Below, one piece after another: positions 6,552 to 14,347 of a stretch of 30,405 nucleotides of DNA. Within the stretch, counting starts at the first letter, position 1. Each line of letters starts with the position of its first letter. The position numbers were made by a program, and so were the translations under genes. The notes under the pieces are model-generated. The model was not told the DNA's origin. It saw only the letters and a list, made by a program, of their open reading frames with translations, and did no database searches. This DNA is from Intestinimonas timonensis (GTDB lineage: Bacteria; Bacillota; Clostridia; Oscillospirales; Oscillospiraceae), in assembly GCF_900626145.1 (NCBI RefSeq), contig NZ_LR130817.1, positions 1 through 30,405 on the forward strand, in the 5' to 3' direction.

Positions 6552-7310
6552 ATGGCGAAACGACTTAAGACCATCACCGCCGGACGGCTGGTGTCCGGCG
6601 TCTGCTACACCGTGGCCACCGGCAGGGACACCGAGGCGGAGCGCACGGCCAAGCGCCGGATGTCCACCGAGGCCCAGGAGCGGATCAACCTCCGGCGGGC
6701 GTGGCAGAAGCTGGAGCTGCTCATCGCCGCCAACTTCGGCCCCGGCGACCTCCATGTGGTGCTCACCTACGACGACGAGCACCTTCCGGCGGACCGGCAG
6801 GCGGCGGTCCGGCTCCTCCGGAAGCTGCTGCGGCTCCTGCGCCGGCACCGAAAGGCCAGGGGGCAGGCCCTCAAGTACATCTACATCACGGAGCAGCTCT
6901 CGGCGGAGGGGGGACGGCTCCACCACCATCTGCTCCTCAACGGCACCGGCGAGGATATCGAGGTCCTGCGGTCCCTGTGGACCTACGGCCAGGTGGAGCT
7001 GGAGCGGCTGGATCTCTGGCAGGGCTATGAGGCTCTGGCCAAGTACCTCACCAAGGAGCCCAGAGAGGTGGGCCGGACTGAGGTGGGCGCCCGATCATGG
7101 ACGCCGTCCGTGGGGCTGGCCAAGCCAAAGACGGTGAGCGAGCCGGTGCCGGACAATGTGACCATCGCCGCGCCGGCCGGCGCTATCATCCTGGACCGCC
7201 GGGAGGAGCACAACGAGTTCGGCGATTACCTTTATTTGAAGTATCTGCTGCCGAGCAGGAGGGAGGAGAAGAAAGGGACCAGGCCACCGCGCAGACGGAA
7301 AAGGGAATAG
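6552..7310 (+). CDS. HUH-type rolling-circle replication initiator-like protein (252 aa)
   Basis: The protein carries the three Rep motifs in order: a hydrophobic strand LHVVLTYDD (residues 68-76), the metal-binding HUH-type triad in GRLHHHLLLNG (His 124-126), and a catalytic-tyrosine helix YEALAKYLTKE (Tyr159 and Tyr165). This is the layout of rolling-circle replication-associated proteins (phage G2P / REP_ORF2-like), which nick one DNA strand and stay covalently bound through tyrosine. The C-terminal 80 residues have no known domain and end in a basic tail. Starting two bases after the previous stop, the gene is likely co-transcribed with it. Such Reps occur in many Clostridia siphoprophages, where they may initiate phage replication; no primase or helicase is seen beside it here. 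Confidence 0.85.
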   Translation: MAKRLKTITAGRLVSGVCYTVATGRDTEAERTAKRRMSTEAQERINLRRAWQKLELLIAANFGPGDLHVVLTYDDEHLPADRQAAVRLLRKLLRLLRRHRKARGQALKYIYITEQLSAEGGRLHHHLLLNGTGEDIEVLRSLWTYGQVELERLDLWQGYEALAKYLTKEPREVGRTEVGARSWTPSVGLAKPKTVSEPVPDNVTIAAPAGAIILDRREEHNEFGDYLYLKYLLPSRREEKKGTRPPRRRKRE

Positions 7311-7367
7311 CCCCGCGTCTTTTATCTGTCTGGAAACCGTCTGTAACAACCGGGAGGGAGGAATAGA

Positions 7368-7583
7368 ATGCGAACGGAAGCGTTGAAAATGGACCGGAAT
7401 TGTGGTAAACTAATCGTGAAGGACGGATATGTGATATGTCCATCCTGCAAGATGCGGACGAGCCAGGTGGTCCGGCCGGATACGAGGGCGACATGCCTCC
7501 AGATCTGGTGCCGTCACTGTAAGGCGACTCACATCGTGGATATCGAAAGTGGCCAGTGCTTTTTTAGCCAGTGCCCGACATGA
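7368..7583 (+). CDS. Cys-rich KTR-like zinc-ribbon protein (71 aa)
   Basis: Starts at the ATG at 7368 with GGGAGGGAGG upstream; an in-frame ATG seven codons on is a less favoured alternative. The core VICPSCKMRTSQVVR, then LQIWCRHCKATHIVDIE, has two CxxC knuckles (CPSC and CRHC) spaced as in the cysteine-rich KTR domain family of small Firmicutes proteins. That family is often found on mobile elements and has no proven function. Its last codons form the left arm of the terminator hairpin at 7566-7614. Confidence 0.75.
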   Translation: MRTEALKMDRNCGKLIVKDGYVICPSCKMRTSQVVRPDTRATCLQIWCRHCKATHIVDIESGQCFFSQCPT

Positions 7584-7620
7584 CCCCAATACGGGGAAAG
7601 GTCGGGCGCTGGCTTTTTGT
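7566..7620 (+). terminator. Intrinsic terminator before the packaging genes
   Basis: AGCCAGTGCCCGAC (7566-7579) pairs with GTCGGGCGCTGGCT (7601-7614), a 14-bp stem with one G-U pair, followed by TTTTTGTTTTG. Within the loop there is a second small hairpin, CCCC-AATA-CGGGG. It overlaps the end of the KTR-like gene and separates the early genes from HNH/terminase, so late transcription must either start after it or be antiterminated. Confidence 0.85.
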
Positions 7621-7641
7621 TTTGCCCGGAGGTGATAGCCC

Positions 7642-8013
7642 GTGGCCATGAAGCCGCTCCGACCCTGCCGACATCCCGGGTGTCCGGCGCTCACCCGAGA
7701 GGGCTACTGTCCCAAGCACAAGCCCAAGCGGGCCGAGCGCCGGGCCTCGGCGGAATACCACGGCTGGTACAACCTGCCCGTATGGACCGACGACCTGCGG
7801 CCGGCCCAGCTCCTGCGGGAGCCCTGGTGCCGGGAGTGTGCCCGGCATGGCGTTCGCACCCGGGCCACCGTGGTGGACCATGTCACACCCCACCGGGGAG
7901 ATTGGCAGATGTTCATCGACCCGGCCAACCATCAGAGCCTGTGCAAGCGCTGCCACGACCGGAAGACGGCTCGGGAGCAGGCGGAAGAACGGAGAAAGCG
8001 GACGAGAGCGTGA
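7642..8013 (+). CDS. HNH endonuclease, packaging-associated (123 aa)
   Basis: The start chosen is the GTG at 7642, nine bases after GGAGGTGAT; an ATG two codons later sits too far from it. The N-terminus has a Cys/His knuckle (PCRHPGCPAL, GYCPKHKPK). The HNH core follows: ATVVDHVTPHRGD (residues about 73-85, first His), DPANHQSLCKRCHDRKT (about 93-109, Asn/His and second zinc knuckle). In HK97-like phages an HNH nuclease next to the terminase genes stimulates cutting of cos DNA by the large terminase. Its position directly before the terminases, with a structured 218-bp region between, fits this role. Confidence 0.9.
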   Translation: MAMKPLRPCRHPGCPALTREGYCPKHKPKRAERRASAEYHGWYNLPVWTDDLRPAQLLREPWCRECARHGVRTRATVVDHVTPHRGDWQMFIDPANHQSLCKRCHDRKTAREQAEERRKRTRA

Positions 8014-8231
8014 GCCTTTTCGGAGAGGGAAAGCTACGTCCGCGCCTGGACGCGTGGGCGCGTGCACGCCCGGACACGCCCAGGGGAAGCCTTCGGCTTG
8101 GAGGGGAGCCCGGGTCAAAAAGGTTTTGGGGCCACTTGCGTAAGACCTCGCGGCCCCTCGAATGTGAGAAAATCTCCCCGATGGAGATCCCGGCCCTCTG
8201 CTGGGCCGGGCTGACACAGGAGGTGAGGAGT
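8014..8231 (+). other. Structured non-coding gap, candidate cos region
   Basis: A 218-bp gap lies between the HNH stop and the small-terminase start, long for this tightly packed operon. It holds several inverted repeats: GGGCG-6-CGCCC near 8056, AAGCC-3-GGCTT near 8085, GGGGCC/GGCCCC (8128-8133 with 8152-8157), and CCCGGCCC-6-GGGCCGGG (8189-8210). The frame of the small terminase stays open across it from a GTG at 8010, but no ribosome binding site or family resemblance supports translation. Placement between HNH and terminase makes it the best cos candidate in the window; this is inference. Confidence 0.45.
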
Positions 8232-8747
8232 ATGCCCACGCCGCCCAAGGCGCTGGAGCACATGAGCAAAAATCTGACCGAGGAGGAGCGGCAGCTCCGG
8301 CAGCAGGCGGAGGAGGGGGTGATCCCCGACCGGGGCCGGGAATCCAGGATGGAGAAGCCGGCCATCATGACCAAAAACACTGCCGCCGGCCGCTACTGGC
8401 GGAAGGTGCTGGAGCGGATGGACGGCCTGGCCATCCTGGACGACCTGGACAGCGATGCCCTGGGGGTCTACTGCGTGATGCTGGCCCGGTACGAGACGCA
8501 GTGCAAGGTGCTCTCCCAGGCCATCCAGGAGCTGAAGAAAGCCAAGGACGAAACGGAGGCGGCGGCCGATGCGGTGTCCAAGTTGGACACCGTCAGCGGC
8601 AAGATGCAGTCCCTGGAGCGGAACATCCTCCAGTACGCCGAGAAGTTGGGCCTTACTCCGTCCGGACGGGTACGCCTGGCCCAGAAACGGGCCCAGGCTG
8701 CCGCCGAGGCCCGGGCAGACCCGGATGGTGATCTGTTTGGCGACTAG
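8232..8747 (+). CDS. terS: Terminase small subunit, P27 family (171 aa)
   Basis: The small subunit recognises phage DNA for packaging and hands it to the large subunit. The start is the ATG at 8232, after an excellent GGAGGTGAGG. The N-terminus (MPTPPKALEHMSKNLTEEER, with RLRQQ-like helix following) is typical of the P27-like family. Next come the segments AGRYWRKVLERM, LDDLDSDALGVYCVMLARYE, a charged helical hairpin, and the C-terminal SLERNILQYAEKLGLTPSGR motif common to this family. It overlaps the large-subunit gene by 23 bp. One of the 17-bp palindromes lies inside it at 8573-8591, in codons for VSKLDT. Confidence 0.9.
   Translation: MPTPPKALEHMSKNLTEEERQLRQQAEEGVIPDRGRESRMEKPAIMTKNTAAGRYWRKVLERMDGLAILDDLDSDALGVYCVMLARYETQCKVLSQAIQELKKAKDETEAAADAVSKLDTVSGKMQSLERNILQYAEKLGLTPSGRVRLAQKRAQAAAEARADPDGDLFGD
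8573..8591. repeat. 17-bp palindrome family, copy 1
   Basis: GGTGTCCAAGTTGGACACC is a perfect 9-base inverted repeat about a central G. It lies inside the small-terminase gene. It uses a TTG leucine codon (GTG TCC AAG TTG GAC ACC) where neighbouring genes almost always use CTG, which suggests selection on the DNA rather than the protein. Copies 2-4 are at 10547, 14309 and 24029. Confidence 0.8.
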
Positions 8748-10545
8748 GTGGCAGTCCGGACTTCACCATCCCGTTTCCGTCTATGCCAAGCAGGTGACAC
8801 AGGGCCGCCTGCGGGACCAGTGCTGCAAGTATGAGATCCTGGCCTGCCAGCGGCATCTGGACGACCTGAAGCGGCAGGGGACGGAGGACTTCCCCTACGT
8901 GTTCGACACCACCCGGGCCGACCGCATTATACGGTGGTTCGGTCAGTGTGTCCAGATCCGGGGCGTGGACGCCGGAAAGCCCATCCAGCTGGAGCCCTGG
9001 CAGATCTTCGACCTGGGCTGCACCTACGGCTGGGTCCACAAGGACACCGGTGCCCGGCGGTTTACCCACACCTACAACAAGCGGGCCAGAGGCAATTACA
9101 AGTCCAGTGAGAAGTCCTGTCAGGGCCTGCACCATATGTGCGGCGACGCCATCTATCCGCCTTACCACCCGGAGCTGGCCAAATTTGAGCAGGAGCCGGA
9201 GGTGGAGTGTGCCGCCGTGGACCGGGGCCAGGCCATGCGGGTGCTAGGGGACGCCAAGAAGATCGCTCTGGCCAGTCCCAACATCGCCAAGCGGCTGCTG
9301 ATCCCCAGGTCCAATCCTATCGTCCACCGCACCCGGGGCGGTTTCATGCGGGCCCTATCCAAGGACACCAAGAACAAGGACAGCGGTGCCCCCACCTACT
9401 TCGTGGTGGATGAGTACCACGCCCACCCCAACTCGGAGATCTACGACCTGGGCACCAACTCCTTCGGCAAGCGGGCGCAGTCCCTGCTGGACGTCATCAC
9501 CACTGCCGGAGATGACGCCGGCAGCAAGCCCTGCTACGAGGAGGAGCTGTACGCCAAGCGGGTGCTGGAGGACCCCTCGGTCGTTGACGAGAGCTATTTT
9601 GTCATGATCCGGGAGCTGGATGAGGGGGATGATCCCCACAATGAGGCGGCATGGGCCAAACCCAATCCCTGCCTGCGCTTTCCCAGCCGGTACAGCGAGA
9701 TCCTGCTCAAGCAGATCCGGGACGAGCACAACGCCGCCTATGCCTCCAACGACCCCAACAAGATCCGCAAGTTCCTCACCCGCCGGATGTGTCTGTGGCA
9801 GGTGGGCAGCGTCAACCACTATCTGGACGAGTACTGCATGGCCAAAGCCAGGACGGCCATGGTTCCCAAAGCGGAGTTTGCCGCCCTTACGGATGGGTTC
9901 CACTGCCATTGCGGCTTCGATCTGGGCAAGCGCATCGACCTGAGCGGCGCTGCGGCAGTGTTTGACCTGCCGGACGACCGTCTGGCCATCAAGATGCACG
10001 GCTTCATGCCGGAGAACGGGGCCGACCGGCACGAAAAGACGGACCGGGTGCCGTATAAGTTCTGGGCCCAGGGCGGCTACTGCACCCTCACGCCCGGCGC
10101 CGTCACCGACAACAGCTATGTGTACAACTGGATCTGTGCCGGCGAGCGGGAGCACGGCTGGAAGGTGGACGAGGTGGACTATGACGGCCACAACGCCACG
10201 GACCTGGCCATCCGCATGAACGAGGACCGGAACCGGGAGGACTTCTGTGTGGAGGTGAGCCAGACCTGCGCCGGACAAAACCTGGCGGTCAAGACCTTCC
10301 GGGAGCTGCTGCTCCAGGACCGGGTTGTGATCGAGGAGAACCCGCTGGTGCTCTGGTGCCTCCAGAATGCCATCGAGATCCAGGACAACTATGGGGATAT
10401 CAAGCTCAGCAAACGGCACAAGGATGACACCGAGCGCATCGACCCCGTGGCGGCGGCGATGAATGCCACGGCCCGGGTGCTGGTAAAGAGAACGGCCAAG
10501 CCGGATCTGGCGGCGGCCATGGAGCGGCCGGGCTTCAGCTTATAG
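8725..10545 (+). CDS. terL: Terminase large subunit (606 aa)
   Basis: This is the ATPase-nuclease motor that packages DNA into the prohead. The ATG at 8725 overlaps the small-subunit gene by 23 bp and is the only reasonable start after residue 1 of the family alignment; its ribosome binding site is weak, so translation is probably coupled. The ATPase half has a Walker-A-like KRARGNYKSSEKS segment (residues about 120-132) and Walker B TYFVVDEYH (near 225-233). The nuclease half has HCGFDLGKRIDLSGAA (around residue 393), VDYDGHNATDLAIRM (about 484) and a late acidic IDPVAAAMNA motif (about 574). Length and motif order fit the HK97-like terminase_1 family. It appears intact. Confidence 0.96.
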   Translation: MVICLATRWQSGLHHPVSVYAKQVTQGRLRDQCCKYEILACQRHLDDLKRQGTEDFPYVFDTTRADRIIRWFGQCVQIRGVDAGKPIQLEPWQIFDLGCTYGWVHKDTGARRFTHTYNKRARGNYKSSEKSCQGLHHMCGDAIYPPYHPELAKFEQEPEVECAAVDRGQAMRVLGDAKKIALASPNIAKRLLIPRSNPIVHRTRGGFMRALSKDTKNKDSGAPTYFVVDEYHAHPNSEIYDLGTNSFGKRAQSLLDVITTAGDDAGSKPCYEEELYAKRVLEDPSVVDESYFVMIRELDEGDDPHNEAAWAKPNPCLRFPSRYSEILLKQIRDEHNAAYASNDPNKIRKFLTRRMCLWQVGSVNHYLDEYCMAKARTAMVPKAEFAALTDGFHCHCGFDLGKRIDLSGAAAVFDLPDDRLAIKMHGFMPENGADRHEKTDRVPYKFWAQGGYCTLTPGAVTDNSYVYNWICAGEREHGWKVDEVDYDGHNATDLAIRMNEDRNREDFCVEVSQTCAGQNLAVKTFRELLLQDRVVIEENPLVLWCLQNAIEIQDNYGDIKLSKRHKDDTERIDPVAAAMNATARVLVKRTAKPDLAAAMERPGFSL

Positions 10546-10546
10546 G

Positions 10547-10563
10547 GTGTCCAAGTCGGACAC
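10547..10563. repeat. 17-bp palindrome family, copy 2
   Basis: GTGTCCAAGTCGGACAC, with one mismatched pair, begins one base after the large-terminase stop codon and ends 15 bp before the next ATG. It is the intergenic copy, showing that the motif does not depend on protein coding. Its placement just before the ribosome binding site of the next gene is like that of a stoperator or translational control site. Confidence 0.8.
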
Positions 10564-10578
10564 GGAAGGAGGAGTCGG

Positions 10579-10758
10579 ATGAAGCGATGGAAGAAGGCGC
10601 TGGGCCGCATGAGCGCCGATCTGGTGCTGGTGGCTGGCGCCGCAGCGGTGGCGGTGGGAGCGGGACTGATCTATCTGCCAGCCGGGCTCATCACCGGCGG
10701 GGCCCTGGCCATGGCCGGTGCGGTGCTCAGCGCCATGGGAAGGAGGGAAGAGCCGTGA
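10579..10758 (+). CDS. Small hydrophobic phage protein between terminase and portal (59 aa)
   Basis: This gene starts at the ATG at 10579, after AAGGAGGAG. A short basic head (MKRWKKALGRMSADLV) is followed by two Ala/Gly/Val-rich hydrophobic stretches (residues about 15-33 and 37-52) and a charged end (MGRREEP). It reads as a two-helix hairpin inserted in the membrane. Small membrane proteins at this spot, between terL and portal, recur in Clostridia siphoprophages; their role is unknown. Its stop overlaps the GTG of the portal gene (GTGA). Confidence 0.7.
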   Translation: MKRWKKALGRMSADLVLVAGAAAVAVGAGLIYLPAGLITGGALAMAGAVLSAMGRREEP

Positions 10759-12050
10759 GCATGACCCAGGGCATCCGGGCCCTGGCCCGGTCGCCCACCG
10801 TCAGCAAGGCGGTGACGGCGGAGGGGCTGGTGGCCGCCGGCTATCCCCTGAGCGGCACCGAGGCAGGTGAGAGCCTGGCCCGGAAGCTCTCGGCGGTGGA
10901 CCGGTGCATTGAGATCCTCAGCGACTCCATTGGCAAGCTGCCCTCCTACATCATGGACAGTAAGACCCGGCAGCGGGTGGACCTGCCCCTGTTGCGGCTC
11001 CTCAACGTTCGGTCCAACGAGGCCATGAGCCCCTTTGTGGCCAAAAAGGTGGTGGAGACCAGCCGCCTGGTTACCGGCAACGGCTACGAGTGGATCTTGC
11101 GGGACCCCCGCACCGGGCGCATCACGGAGCTGATCCCCGTGCCCGGAGAGCTGGTGGAACCCTGGCGGGATCTGAGCGGCCGGGTGTGGTACACGGTGAC
11201 CAATCCCTGGACGGGAGAGCCAATGCGGCTGCCCCAGGAGGACATCTGCCACTACAAAGCCGCCTCCCGGGACGGGCTGAAGGGCGTGGGGGTCCTCCGC
11301 CGGGCCAGCGAGGTCATCGCCTCCAGCTTGGCGGCCCAGCAGTATGAGCGCTCCTACTACGAAAACGGCGGCCAGCCCTCCGGCGTCCTCCGCACCGAGA
11401 GCGACCTGGGCGGCTACGCCAAGGACCAGAATGGGAAGCCGCTGAAACGGCCGGACGGCACCTGGATCACCCTGAAGGACCAGCTGCGGAGTGAGTGGGA
11501 GAAAATCCACGCCGGCCCCAGCAACAGCCACCGGGTGGCCATCCTGGACTTCGGACTGGAATACAAGCCCCTGTCGGTGAGCAACCAGGACGCCCAGTTC
11601 ATCGAGAGCCGGGAAGTCTCGGTCCGGGACATCGCCCGCTACTTCGGAGTGCCCCTCTACAAGCTCCAGGAGGGCAAGCAGGCCTACGGCTCCAACGAGC
11701 AGAACGCCATTGAATACGTGGTGGGCACCCTCCACCCCAATGTGACCCAGTACGAGGAGGAGCGGACCTGGAAGCTGCTGACCCAGAGCCAGGTGGACGC
11801 CGGACTGGAGATCCGCATCAACATGATGGCGGAGCTCCGGGGCGACACTTCGGCCCGGAAGGACTGGTACAAGGCCATGAACGAGATCGGCGTGTTCTCG
11901 GTCAACGACATCGAGGAGCTGGAGGACCGGCCCGACGTGCCCGGCGGGGACGCCCGGAAGGCCTCCCTCAACTATGTGCCCCTGGAGGACTGGCCGGAGC
12001 TGAGCCGGAAACGAGCCGGGGCGCAGACCGCCCCGGGAGAGGAGACGTGA
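10755..12050 (+). CDS. HK97-family portal protein (431 aa)
   Basis: The portal forms the dodecameric ring at the unique vertex through which DNA enters and leaves the head. The GTG at 10755 sits eight bases after GGAGG and overlaps the upstream stop; an ATG two codons later is possible. Family hallmarks are visible: RKLSAVDRCIEILSDSIGKL near the N-terminus, LVTGNGYEWILRDPRTGRI around residue 105, GEPMRLPQEDICHYK around 155, and SVRDIARYFGVPLYKLQEGK around 292-311. Further along come YGSNEQNAIEYVVGTLHPNV and the C-terminal stem region. Length is normal. The protease gene follows at once. Confidence 0.95.
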   Translation: MSMTQGIRALARSPTVSKAVTAEGLVAAGYPLSGTEAGESLARKLSAVDRCIEILSDSIGKLPSYIMDSKTRQRVDLPLLRLLNVRSNEAMSPFVAKKVVETSRLVTGNGYEWILRDPRTGRITELIPVPGELVEPWRDLSGRVWYTVTNPWTGEPMRLPQEDICHYKAASRDGLKGVGVLRRASEVIASSLAAQQYERSYYENGGQPSGVLRTESDLGGYAKDQNGKPLKRPDGTWITLKDQLRSEWEKIHAGPSNSHRVAILDFGLEYKPLSVSNQDAQFIESREVSVRDIARYFGVPLYKLQEGKQAYGSNEQNAIEYVVGTLHPNVTQYEEERTWKLLTQSQVDAGLEIRINMMAELRGDTSARKDWYKAMNEIGVFSVNDIEELEDRPDVPGGDARKASLNYVPLEDWPELSRKRAGAQTAPGEET

Positions 12051-12749
12051 ATGGAACAGATCATGAAAGCGGCCCGGCTCCTGAAGGCCGAGGCCACCGA
12101 GGAGGACCTGGCCCTCATCAGCGTCCAGGCTCTGCGGTCGCTGGCGGCGGAGGAGGTCTACACCTTCCGCCTGGCGGCCTGCAACAACCAGGTGGACCGG
12201 GACCTGGAGCGATTCACCGAGCGCACGCTGGAGGCCCTGGCCAAGCTCTTCGTGGGCCGTCCGGTGCTGCTGGACCACAAGTGGAGCGCCGGCAGCCAGA
12301 CCGCCCGGGTGTACGCCGCCGGGGTGGAGGAGATGCCCGGCGTGGAGGGCGGACAGCAGCTGGTGCTGCGGTGCTATATGCCCCGGCTCCAGGGCAACGG
12401 CGACACCATCGCCGCCATCGAGACGGGCCTCCTGCGGGAGTGCAGCGTGGGGGTAGCGGTGGAGCGGGCCGTCTGCTCCATCTGCGGCACAGACCGGGCT
12501 ACCGCCTGGTGCGAACACGTCAAGGGCTGCGAGTATGACGGCAAGCTCTGCTACATCGAGCTGGACGGTGCTACCGACGCCTATGAGGTGTCCATGCTGC
12601 CGGTGCCGGCCCAGCCGGCGGCCGGTGTGGTCAAACGCTACGGCGGGCCGGATGGCCCGGAAGATCCCCCTCCGGGCGGAGCGCCCGGCGCAGATAGCCA
12701 GGACTGGCGGGACGAGGCCCTGCTGGAGCTGGAGAAAAACAGATTTTAA
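12051..12749 (+). CDS. Prohead protease-like protein (232 aa)
   Basis: The position between portal and capsid, and the order of motifs, point to the HK97-type prohead serine protease, which removes the capsid delta domain. The presumed catalytic His lies in GRPVLLDHKWSAG (His about residue 79) and the Ser in GLLRECSVGVAVER (about residue 129), as in the U35 class. Unusually, a Cys/His cluster follows immediately (VCSICGTDRATAWCEHVKGC, about 136-155), which could hold a zinc ion. The last 35 residues are Pro/Gly-rich and then acidic. The start ATG directly abuts the portal stop codon. The protease call is from context and weak motifs. Confidence 0.78.
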   Translation: MEQIMKAARLLKAEATEEDLALISVQALRSLAAEEVYTFRLAACNNQVDRDLERFTERTLEALAKLFVGRPVLLDHKWSAGSQTARVYAAGVEEMPGVEGGQQLVLRCYMPRLQGNGDTIAAIETGLLRECSVGVAVERAVCSICGTDRATAWCEHVKGCEYDGKLCYIELDGATDAYEVSMLPVPAQPAAGVVKRYGGPDGPEDPPPGGAPGADSQDWRDEALLELEKNRF

Positions 12750-12762
12750 TGGAGGGAACACA

Positions 12763-14007
12763 ATGAGACGCAAGCTGATCGATCTGAAGACCCAGCGCAC
12801 CGCCCTACTGGAGGGGGCCGAAACCCTGCTGAAGGAGGGCAAGCGGGAGGAGTACCGCGCCGAGATGGCCAAGGTGACCAAGATGAACGAGGAGATCAAG
12901 GACGTGGAGGACCTGGTCCGGGAGCAGGACCGGAAGTTCCTGGGGAAGGCCGCCGACCCCGCCGAGGAGAAGGACAAGGCGGAGGAGCGTGGCAATGAGC
13001 TCATGAAGGGCCACGAGGTGACCTTCTCTCCTCTGGAGGTGGCCAAGGCCCTCTTTGTCCCCAAGCATACCGAGAAGTCCGTGACCCTGGCCACCGGCAC
13101 CATGGCCCAGCCCACCGGCGCCGGTACCGACATCCGGGACGCCCTGGGCTACGGCGTGGGCGCCATCATCGACCAGGTGTATGTGCAGGATCTCAACGGC
13201 ATGTCCGCCTATCTGGAGCCCTATGTGATCTCCGAGCCCGACGCCAAGGGGGCTAAGGTGACCACCGCCGCCGGCACCGCCCGCGCCGCCTCCGACGATC
13301 CCAAGTTGGGCGTGGCCAAGATCGCCCCCTATGAGCTGACCACCACCAGCTATGTGGACCGGAACATCTCCAAGCTCACCCCCGCCAACTACTACGCCAA
13401 GATCTTCGCCATGGCTATGAAGTCCATGCGCCGGAGCACGGTGGGGATGATCTTCAACGGCGACGGGCAGTCCACCAACGACATGTTCGGCGTCAAGACT
13501 GCCAAGAACATGGCGGGCAGCCCCATCTACGCCAGCCTGGACGTGGAGAAGGTCGGCCCCGACCTGCTGACCGAGCTGATGTTCGCCTACGGCGGCGACG
13601 AGGAGCTGGGCGGCAACTGCCGGCTCTACCTCAACAAGAAGGACCTGCTGGCCCTGGGCAAGCTGCGGGGCACCAACGAGAAGCAGCGGCTCTTCGACAT
13701 CGTGCCCGACGCCGCCAACCCCAACACCGGCACCATCCGGGAGGGCGGCACCATCGTGCCCTATTCCATCTCCTCCAAGCTCACCGCCCTCTCCACCTCC
13801 CAAAAGGGTTCCTCCGCCATCCAGACCATGGTGTACGGCGACCCTATGAACTACGAGCTGGGCCTCTTCGGCCCCTACACGGTCCGGGTGGATGAGTCTG
13901 TCAAGGCGGTGGAGCGGATGCTCACCATTCTGGGCGACGCCATGGTGGGCGGCAACCTCATCGTGGACAAGGGCTTCGTGGTGGCCACCCTGCCCGCCAA
14001 CGGCTGA
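12763..14007 (+). CDS. HK97-fold major capsid protein (414 aa)
   Basis: This is the building block of the icosahedral head. The ATG at 12763 follows GGAGGGA by eight bases. Residues 1-75 are a charged coiled coil (MRRKLIDLKTQRTALLEGAE onward) that corresponds to the HK97 delta domain, which acts as internal scaffold and is cut off by the protease. From about residue 100 the HK97 fold follows: SVTLATGTMAQPTGAGT, YELTTTSYVDRNISKLTPAN, FNGDGQSTNDMFGVK, GNCRLYLNKKDLLALGKLRG and a GDPMNYELGLFGPYTVRVDE strand near the end. Length is normal and no break is seen. Confidence 0.95.
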   Translation: MRRKLIDLKTQRTALLEGAETLLKEGKREEYRAEMAKVTKMNEEIKDVEDLVREQDRKFLGKAADPAEEKDKAEERGNELMKGHEVTFSPLEVAKALFVPKHTEKSVTLATGTMAQPTGAGTDIRDALGYGVGAIIDQVYVQDLNGMSAYLEPYVISEPDAKGAKVTTAAGTARAASDDPKLGVAKIAPYELTTTSYVDRNISKLTPANYYAKIFAMAMKSMRRSTVGMIFNGDGQSTNDMFGVKTAKNMAGSPIYASLDVEKVGPDLLTELMFAYGGDEELGGNCRLYLNKKDLLALGKLRGTNEKQRLFDIVPDAANPNTGTIREGGTIVPYSISSKLTALSTSQKGSSAIQTMVYGDPMNYELGLFGPYTVRVDESVKAVERMLTILGDAMVGGNLIVDKGFVVATLPANG

Positions 14008-14011
14008 GCCC

Positions 14012-14347
14012 ATGGCCCTGACTGAGGAGCGGCGGGCCAGGCTGCTGGCCTATTGCCGGATCGAGGAGCCCACCGATGAGGAGCTGCTCACCCTGGAGGG
14101 GCTCTATGACGCGGCGGTGGGGTACATGGAGGGGGCGGGGATCTCCCCGCCCGCCCCCGGCACCCCCAGAGCGGCCCAGTATGACCTGTGCGTCAACTTC
14201 ATGGTGCTGGACGGCTTTGACCGGCGGGACGTGACCATCACGGGCACCATTGTGGCGGACAACCCCTCCTTCCGGCGGCTCATCAACCAGCTCAAGCTGA
14301 CCGAGCCCGTGTCCAATTTGGACACATCTGAGGAGGATAGCCAATGA
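14012..14347 (+). CDS. Head-tail connector protein, HK97 gp6-like (111 aa)
   Basis: It is probably the adaptor ring attached below the portal. The ATG at 14012 is four bases after the capsid stop codon with no clear ribosome binding site, so translation is probably coupled. Helical segments typical of the gp6-like family are visible (TEERRARLLAYCRIEEPTDE, LLTLEGLYDAAVGYMEGAGI, AQYDLCVNFMVLDGFDRRD). The C-terminus carries one of the 17-bp palindromes as coding sequence (VSNLDT), and the stop overlaps the next ATG (ATGA). The start ATG and the family call are both reasonably secure. Confidence 0.85.
   Translation: MALTEERRARLLAYCRIEEPTDEELLTLEGLYDAAVGYMEGAGISPPAPGTPRAAQYDLCVNFMVLDGFDRRDVTITGTIVADNPSFRRLINQLKLTEPVSNLDTSEEDSQ
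14309..14325. repeat. 17-bp palindrome family, copy 3
   Basis: GTGTCCAATTTGGACAC is perfect in its 8-base arms. It lies in the last codons of the connector gene, 19 bp before the ATG of the head-closure gene, overlapping where its ribosome binding site would be. As in the other coding copies, the reading frame gives V-S-x-L-D-T with a TTG leucine codon. Confidence 0.8.

Noticed and set aside
7566..7614. Nested hairpin near the KTR-like gene as a riboswitch
   Set aside because: A long stem directly followed by a T run is better explained as an intrinsic terminator; no aptamer pattern is recognised.
7617..8231. The small-terminase frame is open far upstream, so the protein could start at a GTG at 8010 or earlier
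   Set aside because: The GGAGGTGAGG signal before the ATG at 8232 and the family-like N-terminus MPTPPKALEHMSKN support 8232; the upstream residues look like translated non-coding DNA.
10671..13133. 820-residue minus-strand open frame across portal, protease and capsid genes
   Set aside because: A result of GC-rich codon bias on the other strand; low-complexity Leu/Gly/His/Val-rich text and no start signal.
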